Source: Agriterribacter humi (lineage in GTDB: Bacteria; Bacteroidota; Bacteroidia; Chitinophagales; Chitinophagaceae). Taken from it: a stretch of 46,110 nucleotides of DNA. The stretch is taken from the NCBI RefSeq assembly GCF_009192765.1, contig NZ_VOHQ01000021.1, positions 1 through 46,110 on the forward strand. Reading direction: 5' to 3'. The position numbers and the translations under genes are program-made. Within the stretch, counting starts at the first letter, position 1, and every line of letters begins with the position of its first letter. Positions 35,343 to 44,917 of the stretch are shown one piece after another. The notes beneath the pieces were generated by a model, which did no database searches, was not told the origin of the DNA, and saw nothing but the letters and a program-made list of their open reading frames with translations.

Positions 35343-36329
35343 ATGATTACAGATAGCTATGGACGCACGATAAGTTATTTACGGCTGGCCGTTACAGACC
35401 GGTGCAATCTCCGGTGCACCTATTGTATGCCTGAAGAAGGCCTGGACTGGTTACCCCGCAATGAACTGATGACTTATGAAGAAATGTTGCGGATATGTTC
35501 CCTATTTGTAAAAATGGGTGTTCAAAAGATCCGCATTACCGGAGGTGAGCCCTTTGTAAGAAAAGATCTATTGTCGTTTTTAAAAAACATTTCCCGGATC
35601 ACCGGGCTTCAGGAACTTACGCTTACCACCAACGGCATACTGACAGCTCCTTTAGTTCCTGAATTAAAAAAGACCGGTATAAAAACAGTAAACCTGAGTC
35701 TGGATACATTAGATAATGGCCGGTTTATCCAAATAACCCACCGGAACGGGCTAAATAAAGTTCTGGCCACAATGGATAAACTCCTGGAATTTGGCATCAA
35801 AGTAAAAATCAATACCGTTGTGATGGAAAACAAGAATATTGCTGACATTATTCCTTTGGTTCAGTTAACCAAAGAGTTCCCGGTAAGTGTTCGGTTCATA
35901 GAGGAAATGCCATTTAACGGAAGCAGTCACGAAGTTTCGCTGAGTTGGGATTATCTGCGCATATTGAAGCACGTCAGGGAGTATTTTCCTTCAATCGTTA
36001 AAGCTACAGATCCACCGCACGCTACGGCGTATCATTATACGATCCCAGGTCATAAAGGTAATATAGGTATCATTGCAGCTTATACCCGGTCGTTTTGCGG
36101 CTCATGCAACCGCATTCGTATTACACCAACCGGTATTTTAAGAACCTGCTTATATGATGCCGGCAAATTAAACCTCAAAGACGCTTTGCGCGAAGGAAAG
36201 ACCAATGAAGAACTGCAGGATTTGATAACCAATGCTATCCGGAAAAAAACACAGAACGGATGGCAGGCGCAAAATATGCTGGTAGCTCAACATCGCCAAC
36301 ACGAATCAATGGCAACAATCGGAGGATAA
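35343..36329 (+). CDS. moaA: GTP 3',8-cyclase MoaA
   Basis: 328 residues, normal for the family. The radical-SAM cluster is C21-x3-C25-x2-C28 (DRCNLRCTYC) with the GGEP motif in RITGGEPFVR; the second, GTP-binding cluster is in SFCGSCNRIR with a further Cys in RTCLYD. The C-terminal Gly-Gly (MATIGG) required for activity is present. It makes 3',8-cyclo-GTP, the first molybdopterin intermediate, together with MoaC. First gene of a rightward operon; moeA starts right after its stop. ATG 35343 chosen because the ATG 4 bp earlier stops at once. Confidence 0.96.
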   Translation: MITDSYGRTISYLRLAVTDRCNLRCTYCMPEEGLDWLPRNELMTYEEMLRICSLFVKMGVQKIRITGGEPFVRKDLLSFLKNISRITGLQELTLTTNGILTAPLVPELKKTGIKTVNLSLDTLDNGRFIQITHRNGLNKVLATMDKLLEFGIKVKINTVVMENKNIADIIPLVQLTKEFPVSVRFIEEMPFNGSSHEVSLSWDYLRILKHVREYFPSIVKATDPPHATAYHYTIPGHKGNIGIIAAYTRSFCGSCNRIRITPTGILRTCLYDAGKLNLKDALREGKTNEELQDLITNAIRKKTQNGWQAQNMLVAQHRQHESMATIGG

Positions 36330-36330
36330 G

Positions 36331-37539
36331 ATGATGAGTAATATTACTGTAGAACAGGCAGAGGAGATCATTCAATCCCAAACACGGGATTATGGCATGG
36401 AAACAATTCCTTATGACAAAGCATTGGGAAGAGTTTTGGCAGAAAATCTTTTCGCCGACAGGGATATGCCACCCTTCAACCGGCCTGTTGTAGACGGCAT
36501 CGCAATTAATTATAGTGCCAGCAATGGTGGATTGCGTTCCTTTAAAATAAAAGCCACACAAGCTGCGGGGGAAGCGCCGATTGCAATTGCAACTAAAAAT
36601 GAGTGCATTGAAATAATGACCGGCGCTGCATTAGATGATGGCGCAGATACCGTGATTCGTTATGAAGACATTGAAATTGCAAATGGGTTTGCTACGATAA
36701 AAAATATTGAAATTAAAAAGGGACAAAACATCCATTTCCAGGGAAAAGATAAAAAACAAGGTGATACAGTTGCAGATGCCAACAGGTTGATCACTCCTGC
36801 TTTAACAGGGCTTGCAGCTTCCATCGGGAAAACAGATCTGTTGGTAAGAAAGTTACCCCGGGTTGTCGTCATTACTACGGGAGATGAAATGGTAAGTGCA
36901 GATGCAGTGCCTTCACCTTACCAGTTGCGGCGTTCCAATGGAGTTACCATACAATCTGTTTTGCAGCTTTACGGCATCCGGGCGGATATACTGCATTTGA
37001 ATGATGACTATAATGTTATCAGGAACAAACTCGGTCGTTGCCTCGAAGAATACGATGTTCTCCTTATGAGTGGCGGCGTTTCTATGGGCAAATTTGATTA
37101 TGTGCCGGATGTATTGGAAAATCTTTCTGTAAAAAAATTATTTCACAAAGTAAAGCAAAGACCGGGAAAACCATTCTGGTTTGGCAGACACGAAAATCAA
37201 ACGCTGATTTTTGCATTCCCGGGAAATCCGGTTTCCGTATTCATGTGCCTGCATCGCTATTTTATTCCGTGGTTAGAAAAATCTTTAAATATAAAATCTT
37301 CGTCGCCGCAATACGCCATTTTACAAAATGATATTCATTTTTCTCATCCGCTTCAGTTCTTTGCACAGGTAAAGCTGGGCGTTAATAACCAGGGACAATT
37401 GGTGGCAGAATATATAGAAAGTAACGGTTCGGGAGATTTTTCAAATTTGGTTTATACCCATGCGTTTATGGAATTACCGATGGATAAAAATGAGTTCAAA
37501 AAAGGTGATGTCTATAAGGTATGGCAATACGATTTTTAA
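36331..37539 (+). CDS. moeA: Molybdopterin molybdotransferase MoeA
   Basis: 402 residues, about the E. coli length. The conserved MPPFNRPVVDGIAI near residue 50, TGDEMV, SGGVSMGKFDYV and AFPGNPVSVF motifs mark the MoeA domains II to III. It inserts molybdate into adenylated molybdopterin in the cytosol. It starts 1 bp after the moaA stop and is followed 15 bp later by moaC. Confidence 0.95.
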   Translation: MMSNITVEQAEEIIQSQTRDYGMETIPYDKALGRVLAENLFADRDMPPFNRPVVDGIAINYSASNGGLRSFKIKATQAAGEAPIAIATKNECIEIMTGAALDDGADTVIRYEDIEIANGFATIKNIEIKKGQNIHFQGKDKKQGDTVADANRLITPALTGLAASIGKTDLLVRKLPRVVVITTGDEMVSADAVPSPYQLRRSNGVTIQSVLQLYGIRADILHLNDDYNVIRNKLGRCLEEYDVLLMSGGVSMGKFDYVPDVLENLSVKKLFHKVKQRPGKPFWFGRHENQTLIFAFPGNPVSVFMCLHRYFIPWLEKSLNIKSSSPQYAILQNDIHFSHPLQFFAQVKLGVNNQGQLVAEYIESNGSGDFSNLVYTHAFMELPMDKNEFKKGDVYKVWQYDF

Positions 37540-37554
37540 TTTATAATTTTAATC

Positions 37555-38031
37555 ATGCCTGAATTTTCACATTTAAATAAAAAATCCCAGCCTGTTATAG
37601 TGGATATAAGCGAGAAAAGAATAACCGGCAGAAAAGCGGTAGCTCAAGCCATTATTGCTTTGCCGGAAAATGTTTTAGAAGCGTTGCAAAAAGACGATTT
37701 CAAAACTAAAAAAGGTTCTGTTTTTCAGATTGCCATCATTGCCGGAATAATGGGCGCAAAAAAAACGAGCGACCTGGTTCCGCTTTGTCACCCGATTGGA
37801 TTAGATAATTGTAATTTGCAAATCGAACTGAATGACAAAAATGAAATTGTGATTGAATGTACTGCAAGTATCGAAGCCAAAACCGGTGTGGAAATGGAAG
37901 CATTAACCGGCGCTTCTGTAGCTGCATTGACGATTTACGATATGTGCAAAGCATTGAGCCACGATATTGTGATCAAAGAAATAAAACTGATGGAGAAAAC
38001 CGGCGGCAAAAATGATTTCAAAAGACAATAA
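37555..38031 (+). CDS. moaC: Cyclic pyranopterin monophosphate synthase MoaC
   Basis: 158 residues. DLVPLCHPIGLDN and GVEMEALTGASVAALTIYDM are the family signatures, with the catalytic Lys and Asp in the C-terminal region (YDMCKALSHDI). It converts 3',8-cyclo-GTP to cyclic pyranopterin monophosphate. The 3' end overlaps mobA by 20 bp, suggesting translational coupling. Confidence 0.96.
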   Translation: MPEFSHLNKKSQPVIVDISEKRITGRKAVAQAIIALPENVLEALQKDDFKTKKGSVFQIAIIAGIMGAKKTSDLVPLCHPIGLDNCNLQIELNDKNEIVIECTASIEAKTGVEMEALTGASVAALTIYDMCKALSHDIVIKEIKLMEKTGGKNDFKRQ

Positions 38032-38638
38032 TATCCCCCCATTAAACGGACTGGTACTTGCCGGCGGCAAAAGCAGGCGCATGGGCACAGATAAGGACTT
38101 AATAAAATGGAACGGCAGGGAGCAACGCTATTATATGGCTGATATGCTCAATAAATTTTGTGAGGAAGTTTATATTTCCTACCGCCCGGAACAGGCAAAT
38201 GATGTTGATGCCGCTTATAAAACCCTGCCTGATACTTTTCTGAACATGGGACCTTTTGGTGGTATCCTTTCAGCCCTGCGCTCACAAAGAGATAAAGCCT
38301 GGCTGGTGGTGGCCTGTGATTTACCATTGCTGGATGATGAAGCTATCCGCTTCCTGATTATGAACAGAGCCTCCCAGAATATTGCCACTACTTATGAAAG
38401 TCCTTTTGATGGCTTGCCCGAACCACTGATTACGATATGGGAGCCGGAAAGCTACCCGGTTTTATTGAACTATTTGGGGAAAGACATTACCTGCCCCCGG
38501 AAGGTTTTGATGAACAGTGATCCACTCATCTTAAAATCTCCGAACCCCAATGCATTGATGAATGTAAATACGCCTGAGGACGCAGCAAAGGCAAAAGAAA
38601 TATTAAGTGCGGGAAAAATAATTAGTGGTAATGAGTGA
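38012..38638 (+). CDS. mobA: Molybdenum cofactor guanylyltransferase MobA
   Basis: 208 residues. The nucleotide-binding motif LVLAGGKSRRMGTDK lies at about 14-28, followed by the CDLPLL motif. It links GMP to the cofactor, giving the bis-MGD form used by formate-dehydrogenase-type enzymes such as the one encoded at 39743-42115. Starts inside moaC and ends inside the next gene. Confidence 0.92.
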   Translation: MISKDNNIPPLNGLVLAGGKSRRMGTDKDLIKWNGREQRYYMADMLNKFCEEVYISYRPEQANDVDAAYKTLPDTFLNMGPFGGILSALRSQRDKAWLVVACDLPLLDDEAIRFLIMNRASQNIATTYESPFDGLPEPLITIWEPESYPVLLNYLGKDITCPRKVLMNSDPLILKSPNPNALMNVNTPEDAAKAKEILSAGKIISGNE

Positions 38639-39671
38639 TAATTTTGAACGTTATCATTGCCAGATGGCATTACCGGGTTTTGGTAAAGAAGCGCAACAAC
38701 TGTTACAAAATGCCCGTGTACTGTTAGTGGGGGCAGGCGGATTAGGATGCCCTGCTGCTCAATACCTTGTGGCAGCAGGTGTTGGAACAATAGGTATTGC
38801 AGATAATGACGTAATTTCTTTAAGCAACCTGCACCGGCAGATACTGTATTCACCGGAAGATGTAGGTTTACCGAAAGTAATAGTGGCTTCCGAAAAACTG
38901 AAAAAACAAAACCCTTCTGTCAACGTCATTTCCTACAATCTACGGGTAACATCATTCAATGTAATGAATCTGATTTCGGGGTTTGACCTGGTGATAGAAG
39001 GAACGGACAATTTTGAAACGAAATACTTATTGAATGATGCCTGTGTGCTGTCGGGCAAGCCCCTGGTTTACGGTGCGATCTATCAATATGAAGGACAAGT
39101 GAGCATTTGGAATGTTTTACAAAAAGAAGGCGCCTATTCTCCCAATTACCGGGATGTTTTTGCTTATGCAGAAAACACAGATGTACCCAATTGTGCTGAA
39201 GGAGGGGTGATCCCCACTTTGGCGGGAATTGTGGGCTGTATGCAGGCCAATGAAGCCATAAAATATTTTACCGGGGCTGAGGATTTACTGATGGGAAAAC
39301 TTTGGATGATGAATCTGCGTGATGGAAGAACACATATCATTAAACTGAGGAAAACTTCCGCCGCAAAAATTACAGCGCTGGCTGAAACCATTGCTACGAT
39401 TAAACTTGATGTGCTTGAAAAGGAAAAAAGAAACTATGAATTGATTGATGTGCGAACAGAGGCAGAACATCAGGCCTTCAACATTGGCGGGAAAAACATT
39501 TGTCTTGATGAATTGAACGATAAGGTGGATATGCTTTCCTTTTCAAAGCCTGTTGTGTGTTATTGTGCTTCGGGAAACCGCAGTGCCACTGCTGTCCGGC
39601 TGATTAAAAATAAATTTCCGGAGGCAATCGTATATTCACTGGAGAATGGTATCAAAAGGCTAACGGAGTAA
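38631..39671 (+). CDS. MoeB/ThiF adenylyltransferase with rhodanese domain
   Basis: 346 residues from ATG 38631, overlapping mobA by 8 bp (a GTG at 38625 is also possible). Residues about 1-245 are an E1-like adenylyltransferase: GAGGLG at 34-39, an Arg finger region NLHRQ, and C188 in PNCAEGG. Residues about 265-346 are a rhodanese with C312 in the CASGNRS loop. It would activate the MoaD C-terminus and supply sulfur. Both zinc CxxC pairs of E. coli MoeB are absent (NYRDVF and KLRKTS at the expected places), so this is a zinc-less variant. A role in other ubiquitin-like sulfur carriers is possible. Confidence 0.9.
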   Translation: MSDNFERYHCQMALPGFGKEAQQLLQNARVLLVGAGGLGCPAAQYLVAAGVGTIGIADNDVISLSNLHRQILYSPEDVGLPKVIVASEKLKKQNPSVNVISYNLRVTSFNVMNLISGFDLVIEGTDNFETKYLLNDACVLSGKPLVYGAIYQYEGQVSIWNVLQKEGAYSPNYRDVFAYAENTDVPNCAEGGVIPTLAGIVGCMQANEAIKYFTGAEDLLMGKLWMMNLRDGRTHIIKLRKTSAAKITALAETIATIKLDVLEKEKRNYELIDVRTEAEHQAFNIGGKNICLDELNDKVDMLSFSKPVVCYCASGNRSATAVRLIKNKFPEAIVYSLENGIKRLTE

Positions 39672-39742
39672 AATCAATTGCTATGCCTGAGGCTTACAAT
39701 CTTTTAGGTTGAAATTCCGGTTTAACAGCCATTGCGCAAGTG

Positions 39743-42115
39743 CTACAATTGATTTATCCGTTTGTATATCTGCGGGTCGTGCTTTTTGATTTTAATTTTT
39801 ACAAATTTTGATGCGGGCATATTGCTTTCCTTCACCACATTGTTTACAGAAACCAGCACATTCGTTTCAGGGAAATAGGTAACCGTATTCCGCTCCGGTA
39901 TCTGGTAGGAAACAATAATGAACAAAGGTGCGATGCGTTCAATGCCGTCATCATAATTGAATAAATCTACTTTATCATTTGCTTTAAATCCTGCGCTCTC
40001 AATGTCTTTTTCATTCATAAATATAACCCGCCGCCCATTCTTTATACCCCGGTACCGGTCGTCAAGTCCGTAGATGGTAGTATTAAACTGGTCATGCGAA
40101 CGCGTGGTAGCCATCATATATTCATCAGGGGCAAGGGTATTGTCGGGTACGGTGGTTAATGTAAATGGAGCACGGTCGCCGAATTCCTTCGTGATGAAGT
40201 TCCCATCCCGTGCGGCATTCGGCAGATAAAATCCTCCTTTTTGCCGTATCCTGTTATTGTAATTCTCAAAACCGGAGATGCACTTTTCAATGCTATCCCT
40301 TACAGCATCGTAACTATCGTGGTATTGCTGCCAGTTAACAACAGACCGGTTGCCTAAAGTTGCCATTGCCATACGGCATACAATCTGCATTTCATTAATA
40401 AGGTCATCAGAAACTGGTTTTAGCATACCCTTTGATGATTCTACCACGCCCATTGAATTTTCTGTGCTCACAAACTGGTGCTCACCATTCACCATATCAA
40501 TATCACTTCGTGATAGTGTTGGAAGAATAATGGCTTCCCTGCCGTGAATTAAATGTCCGCGGTTAAGTTTGGTAGATACAAATACGGTTAAGTGCAGTTT
40601 TCTTATTGCTTCGGCCGTATACGTTGTATCGGGTGCTGCCGATAAAAAGTTTCCGCCCATACAAAAAAGAACTTTTACCTTTTCTTCATGCATCGCTTTA
40701 ATAGCCCTAACCACGTCGTAGCCGTGCTTGCGGGGCGGATTGAAACCGAAAACTTCCTGTATGCGGTTTAATTGTTCGTTGGTAGGTTCTTCATTAATCA
40801 TCATGGTTCGGTTACCCTGCACGTTGCTATGACCGCGAACCGGACAAACGCCTGCACCTGGCTTACCAATACTTCCTTTCAACAGCAGTAAGTTAACGAT
40901 CTCTCTGATCATATCCACCCCGTTGGGTTGCTGTGTAAGTCCCATCCCCCAACAAATAATAATGCGCTTTTTAAATGCCAGCATTTGGGCTGCATCATAA
41001 AGGGCAGCCGTTGGTACACCACAAGCTGCCGCAAGATCTTCCAGATTGTACTTATCAAACTGCTTGATATAGGCATCGTAGCCTGTGGTTTTTTCGGCTA
41101 TGAATGTATGATCAAATACTTCCCCGGGAGATTTTCTTTCAAAATCGAGCAGCAGGAGTCCAAGCGCTTTTAACAGCGCCATATCACCATTTATTTTTAC
41201 GGGCAGGTAAAGATCTGCCAGCTTACCACCGTTGCCCAAAATGCCACTTATTGCCTGGGGATTACGGAATCCCATTAACCCTGCTTCGGGTAAGGGATTG
41301 ACCGCAATAATTTTGGCCCCGTTCTTTTTACCTTTTTCCAGTGCGCTCAGCATCCTGGGGGCATTGGTTCCGGGGTTTTGCCCGATAATCACTATTACAT
41401 CCGTGTCGTAAAAGTCTTCCAGCTTCACGGTTCCTTTACCAATCCCGATTGTGGGCAATAAAGCCGTACCGGATGTTTCGTGGCACATATTGGAACAGTC
41501 GGGCATATTATTGGTGCCGTATTCTTTTGCAAAAAGCTGATACATGAAGGACGCTTCGTTGCTCGTTCTTCCGGAAGTATAGAAAGCGGCTTCATCCGGC
41601 GTTTCCAAAGCGTTCAAATGCGCGGCAATTTTTTTGAAAGCATCGTCCCAACTGATAGATTGATAGTGCGTACCACCTTTCGGCAGGTAAACCGGTTCCG
41701 TCAATCTTCCTTTTTTGCCTATTTCGTAATCATTTAATCTGGCAAGATCGTAAACCGGGTTTTTTAAAAAAAACTCAGCCGTAATTCTTTTCGTAGTAGC
41801 TTCCTCCGCCAGTGCTTTTGCTCCATTTTCACAGTATTCGGCTACAGCCGACCGGTCGTCATCCGGATCAGGCCAAGCGCAGCTTGGACAATCAAAACCA
41901 TCAAATTGGTTCATCTTAAACAAAGCCTTCCCCCCTCTGATCAGTGTTTTCTCCTCCATAAGGTCGCTAAGGGAAGCCATAACAGCAGGTACTCCGGCAG
42001 CCCAGTTTTTCACCTTAGTTAATTTAAGGTCCAGCAGCTTGTAGGGGTTCTGCGCAGAAGGTTCCTCTTTATAGTTCTCATCAGCTTTATCTTCTCTCCT
42101 GTTGTTTTCTTTCAT
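39743..42115 (-). CDS. FdhF/YdeP-type molybdopterin oxidoreductase
   Basis: 790 residues. C76-x2-C79 and C95 in CPSCAWP and YCENGAKA match the YdeP subfamily's metal-binding start, and SNMCHETSGTA supplies a Cys as likely molybdenum ligand where FdhF has selenocysteine. DVIVIIGQNPGTNAPRML and GMGLTQQPNGVDM belong to the bis-MGD-binding core. No signal peptide, so cytosolic. The family is related to formate dehydrogenase H; in E. coli YdeP is linked to acid resistance, and the substrate here is unknown. Last gene of the leftward operon with fdhD, which supports a formate-dehydrogenase-like enzyme. moeB ends 71 bp away in the opposite direction. Confidence 0.9.
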   Translation of the reverse strand: MKENNRREDKADENYKEEPSAQNPYKLLDLKLTKVKNWAAGVPAVMASLSDLMEEKTLIRGGKALFKMNQFDGFDCPSCAWPDPDDDRSAVAEYCENGAKALAEEATTKRITAEFFLKNPVYDLARLNDYEIGKKGRLTEPVYLPKGGTHYQSISWDDAFKKIAAHLNALETPDEAAFYTSGRTSNEASFMYQLFAKEYGTNNMPDCSNMCHETSGTALLPTIGIGKGTVKLEDFYDTDVIVIIGQNPGTNAPRMLSALEKGKKNGAKIIAVNPLPEAGLMGFRNPQAISGILGNGGKLADLYLPVKINGDMALLKALGLLLLDFERKSPGEVFDHTFIAEKTTGYDAYIKQFDKYNLEDLAAACGVPTAALYDAAQMLAFKKRIIICWGMGLTQQPNGVDMIREIVNLLLLKGSIGKPGAGVCPVRGHSNVQGNRTMMINEEPTNEQLNRIQEVFGFNPPRKHGYDVVRAIKAMHEEKVKVLFCMGGNFLSAAPDTTYTAEAIRKLHLTVFVSTKLNRGHLIHGREAIILPTLSRSDIDMVNGEHQFVSTENSMGVVESSKGMLKPVSDDLINEMQIVCRMAMATLGNRSVVNWQQYHDSYDAVRDSIEKCISGFENYNNRIRQKGGFYLPNAARDGNFITKEFGDRAPFTLTTVPDNTLAPDEYMMATTRSHDQFNTTIYGLDDRYRGIKNGRRVIFMNEKDIESAGFKANDKVDLFNYDDGIERIAPLFIIVSYQIPERNTVTYFPETNVLVSVNNVVKESNMPASKFVKIKIKKHDPQIYKRINQL

Positions 42116-42132
42116 GATTCCGGTATTTATAA

Positions 42133-42483
42133 TTAGCAGGTAAGTTGTGGATTAGGGTAATTGTCGTTTTGATCTTCTTCGGTGTTGTCAATGCAAACAA
42201 AGTCCTTTTCAATCAACAAGCTTACAGTACCGGTACGGTCACCGAAACCCACCCTGTCCGTATTATAAAGCTCATCAATCATTGCCTTTGGCATGTTCAG
42301 CACTATTCTGTCATCAATATAATCTGCCGACAGTTTATCATTGCTTGATGTTTCTATCGCATATATCAGTAGCTTCCCCGCAAATTCAGTGCGTTCCTCC
42401 ACAAAGCCTTCAGACCATAATCTCGCCACTTCAGGTTTTGTCAGCCTGTACCTCAGCGAGTTTCCCTTGATCCTGATTTTCAT
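42133..42483 (-). CDS. Small conserved protein of the fdhD-fdhF operon
   Basis: 116 residues beginning MKIRIKGNSLRYRLTKPEVA and ending in an acidic tail (DNTEEDQNDNYPNPQ). I recall this start and tail from a small conserved family of uncertain function (DUF7009-like) found near fdhD and oxidoreductase genes in Bacteroidota. Spacing of 17 bp to the oxidoreductase and 26 bp to fdhD places it in the operon, so a helper role in maturation is plausible. Confidence 0.75.
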   Translation of the reverse strand: MKIRIKGNSLRYRLTKPEVARLWSEGFVEERTEFAGKLLIYAIETSSNDKLSADYIDDRIVLNMPKAMIDELYNTDRVGFGDRTGTVSLLIEKDFVCIDNTEEDQNDNYPNPQLTC

Positions 42484-42509
42484 CTTTCTAAATTTTTGTC
42501 TTAAATATT

Positions 42510-43385
42510 TTATTTTCCATCCGTGCAGCTGTGGCTACAACTTTGATGATAAATATTGAACCTGCCTTCTTTAAGAAAACCAATAAGTGTCATGTCAAAT
42601 TCTTCGGCTAAATCAACTGCAAGGCTGGATGGAGCGCCGATAGCAGCTACAATGGCAATACCCGCCATGGCAGCTTTTTGAATCAATTCAAAACTGGCTC
42701 TTCCGCTCAGCAACAAAATATGCTGATTTAACGGCAGCATGCTATTACTTAATGCAGCGCCAATTAATTTATCCAACGCATTGTGCCTTCCTACATCTTC
42801 TCTTAAAAAAAGCAGTTCGCCATCCATAGTAAAAAGAGCGGAAGCGTGTATACCACCTGTTGCTGAAAAGTCGTTTTGAGCAGCTCTTAATTTTTGCGGT
42901 AATTCGTAAAGTACACCTAAAATAAGATTGAGTTGAGGCTTCTCAAGGTTGCAAAAAGCGTTAACTGTTTTTATAGATTGGATAGAGCTTTTTCCGCAAA
43001 CTCCACAACTGGATGTGGTATAAAAATTCCGATCTGATTGCTGCAGAGGAGGTATGAAATTTTCAGCAAGCTCCACCAATACAATATTCTCTTTTTGTGA
43101 TGCGCAATCCATACCTGTGTGATGCACCTTTTTTACATCATCGCAGGAAGTGATGATTCCTTCTGTGAATAAAAAGCCAACTGCAAGTTCCGGATCATCA
43201 CCCGGTGTGCGCATGGTAACAGAAATATTCTTTTGTATGCTGTTTGCTCCTGTGCTGTAGCTTATTCTTATTTCAAGCGGTTCTTCTACGGAAAGTATGT
43301 CGTACAAAGGTGAGCTTGTCGAGCCGTTCACCTTCCTGATGAGCCTTTGTTTAATGGATACTAATTCCGCCTCCTTCATTTCCAT
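42510..43385 (-). CDS. fdhD: Sulfurtransferase FdhD
   Basis: 291 residues. C127-x2-C130 in SSCGVCGK is the sulfur-relay motif, and TGGIHASALF and LREDVGRHNALDKLIG are the cofactor-binding signatures. It passes sulfur from a cysteine desulfurase to the molybdenum ion of formate-dehydrogenase-type enzymes. Its place in the same operon as the FdhF/YdeP-type gene fits. ATG at 43385; a second Met two codons later is possible. Confidence 0.94.
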   Translation of the reverse strand: MEMKEAELVSIKQRLIRKVNGSTSSPLYDILSVEEPLEIRISYSTGANSIQKNISVTMRTPGDDPELAVGFLFTEGIITSCDDVKKVHHTGMDCASQKENIVLVELAENFIPPLQQSDRNFYTTSSCGVCGKSSIQSIKTVNAFCNLEKPQLNLILGVLYELPQKLRAAQNDFSATGGIHASALFTMDGELLFLREDVGRHNALDKLIGAALSNSMLPLNQHILLLSGRASFELIQKAAMAGIAIVAAIGAPSSLAVDLAEEFDMTLIGFLKEGRFNIYHQSCSHSCTDGK

Positions 43386-43456
43386 ATGATTTTAATAAAA
43401 AACCGCTTTGTAAATTTAATAAAAAATAATCCGACAGGAACCTGAAACAGAAGAAC

Positions 43457-43873
43457 TCACGCATGCGCAGACACCCATACCTCACCATCTTCAAAAACTT
43501 CTTTCTTCCAAATCGGAACCGTTTTTTTTAAGGTGTCAATAGCATAACGGCATGCATCGAAGGCTGCCTCGCGATGCGGAGCGCTCACTGCAATCACCAC
43601 CGCACTGTCTCCAATATGTAAAATACCCATACGATGATGGATAGTTATATTTTTAATACCACTCAACCGAACGGCATCCGCTGCTATTTTCTTCATTTCC
43701 TTTAATGCCATAGACTGATAACATTCATACTCTAACCGAATCACTTTTTTCGCATTTGTTTTGTTTCTGACCGTACCTATAAAAATGGCTATGCCACCAC
43801 ATTCAGTGTCTGTCGTTTTCATGATGCAGGTAGTAATATCTAATGGTTCAGCAGATATTTTTACGTCAATCAT
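43457..43873 (-). CDS. moaE: Molybdopterin synthase large subunit MoaE
   Basis: 138 residues, slightly shorter than E. coli MoaE. IHHRMGILHIGDSAVVIAVS, PHREAAFDACRYAID and PIWKKE include the catalytic Lys and Arg residues. It binds the thiocarboxylated MoaD tail and adds two sulfurs to cyclic pyranopterin monophosphate. moaD lies 13 bp upstream. Confidence 0.95.
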   Translation of the reverse strand: MIDVKISAEPLDITTCIMKTTDTECGGIAIFIGTVRNKTNAKKVIRLEYECYQSMALKEMKKIAADAVRLSGIKNITIHHRMGILHIGDSAVVIAVSAPHREAAFDACRYAIDTLKKTVPIWKKEVFEDGEVWVSAHA

Positions 43874-43886
43874 ATACTATAATTTT

Positions 43887-44129
43887 TTACCCGCCGCTTA
43901 CGGGTGGGATAATGGCAATTTCATCTGCGGAATCAAGAACCAGATCATCTTCGGCATATTCATTGTTTACGGCAATCAGGTATGAATGTAGTTTTTTCAT
44001 TTCAGGATATGCTGCTTCCAGACTGTTTTTTAGTTCTGCAACAGTAATCCCATCCTTCAAATTCATTTCTTTGGAAGCGCCGTTAAAAATTTCCTTTGCG
44101 ATGCCAAAAGTCAATATTGTTGTCTTCAT
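43887..44129 (-). CDS. moaD: Molybdopterin synthase small subunit MoaD
   Basis: 80 residues with a ubiquitin-like fold pattern and the C-terminal PPVSGG; the Gly-Gly tail is adenylated by the MoeB-like enzyme and thiocarboxylated. It is cotranscribed with moaE and follows the TSUP permease gene by 17 bp. Confidence 0.94.
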   Translation of the reverse strand: MKTTILTFGIAKEIFNGASKEMNLKDGITVAELKNSLEAAYPEMKKLHSYLIAVNNEYAEDDLVLDSADEIAIIPPVSGG

Positions 44130-44146
44130 TTTTTCAATAGATACAT

Positions 44147-44917
44147 TTACAGAAATGAAGGTACATGTTTAAACAACACTTCCACTCCTGCACAAAATAC
44201 CAACACGGCTGTTACCCGGCGAATAACAACCGGATTGAACTTTATCGCCAGCCTGGAACCTGCCTGCCCGCCAATAAAAACAGCCAGGCACAATAAAATG
44301 ATCCTTGTATGATTAATGTTAGCGGGAAGCGCAGTAAGCTGTCCGGCAATACCGGAAACCGAATTTACCAATATAAACACACTGGCGGTAGCTGCTATTG
44401 TTTTTGAAATATCCCATTTCATTAAATTCAAAACAGGCGAAAGAAAAATACCGCCGCCAATGCCCACTATACCCGACAGGAAACCTATGGAGCCACCCAA
44501 TATGCCGTTTTTCAGGAAAACATTTTTTTGCACCTTCTGTATATTGGAAGCGCGCGCAGCATTTGTTTTAATCCAAAGTAATACAGCGGCTATGATCAGG
44601 CTGCAACCAAGAATGATGAAAAAAGTATCCTCGCTGATGCGCATAACAGCTCCTAAATAAGCCATTGGTATACTTAATAATACAAAAGGAATAACCTTTT
44701 TCCAGTTTACCTGATCACTCTTCACATAAATATAAACGCCACCGGTAACCACAATGATATTGCATATCAAAGCAATTAAACGCAATTCTTTAAAAGGGAA
44801 CGCATACAAGGCTAAAACAGCCAGGTAGCTGGAGCCACCGCCAAATCCAACAGAGGCATACACAAATGAGATGACCAGGAAAAAAATCAGTAATTCCGAA
44901 TGTTGCATGGCCATCAT
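44147..44917 (-). CDS. TSUP/TauE-SafE family membrane transporter
   Basis: 256 residues with about 7-8 transmembrane helices. The duplicated glycine-rich signatures YASVGFGGGSSYLAVL near the N-terminus and LSGIVGIGGGIFLSPVL near residue 160 are diagnostic of the TSUP family of sulfite and sulfur-compound exporters. First gene of the leftward operon, ahead of moaD. Export of a sulfur compound that arises during cofactor sulfuration is one possibility; transport of another anion is another. Three Met codons crowd the start. Confidence 0.88.
   Translation of the reverse strand: MMAMQHSELLIFFLVISFVYASVGFGGGSSYLAVLALYAFPFKELRLIALICNIIVVTGGVYIYVKSDQVNWKKVIPFVLLSIPMAYLGAVMRISEDTFFIILGCSLIIAAVLLWIKTNAARASNIQKVQKNVFLKNGILGGSIGFLSGIVGIGGGIFLSPVLNLMKWDISKTIAATASVFILVNSVSGIAGQLTALPANINHTRIILLCLAVFIGGQAGSRLAIKFNPVVIRRVTAVLVFCAGVEVLFKHVPSFL

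Noticed and set aside
40350..41737. Forward frames opposite the FdhF/YdeP-type gene
   Set aside because: They are shadows of a well-supported 790-codon gene on the minus strand.
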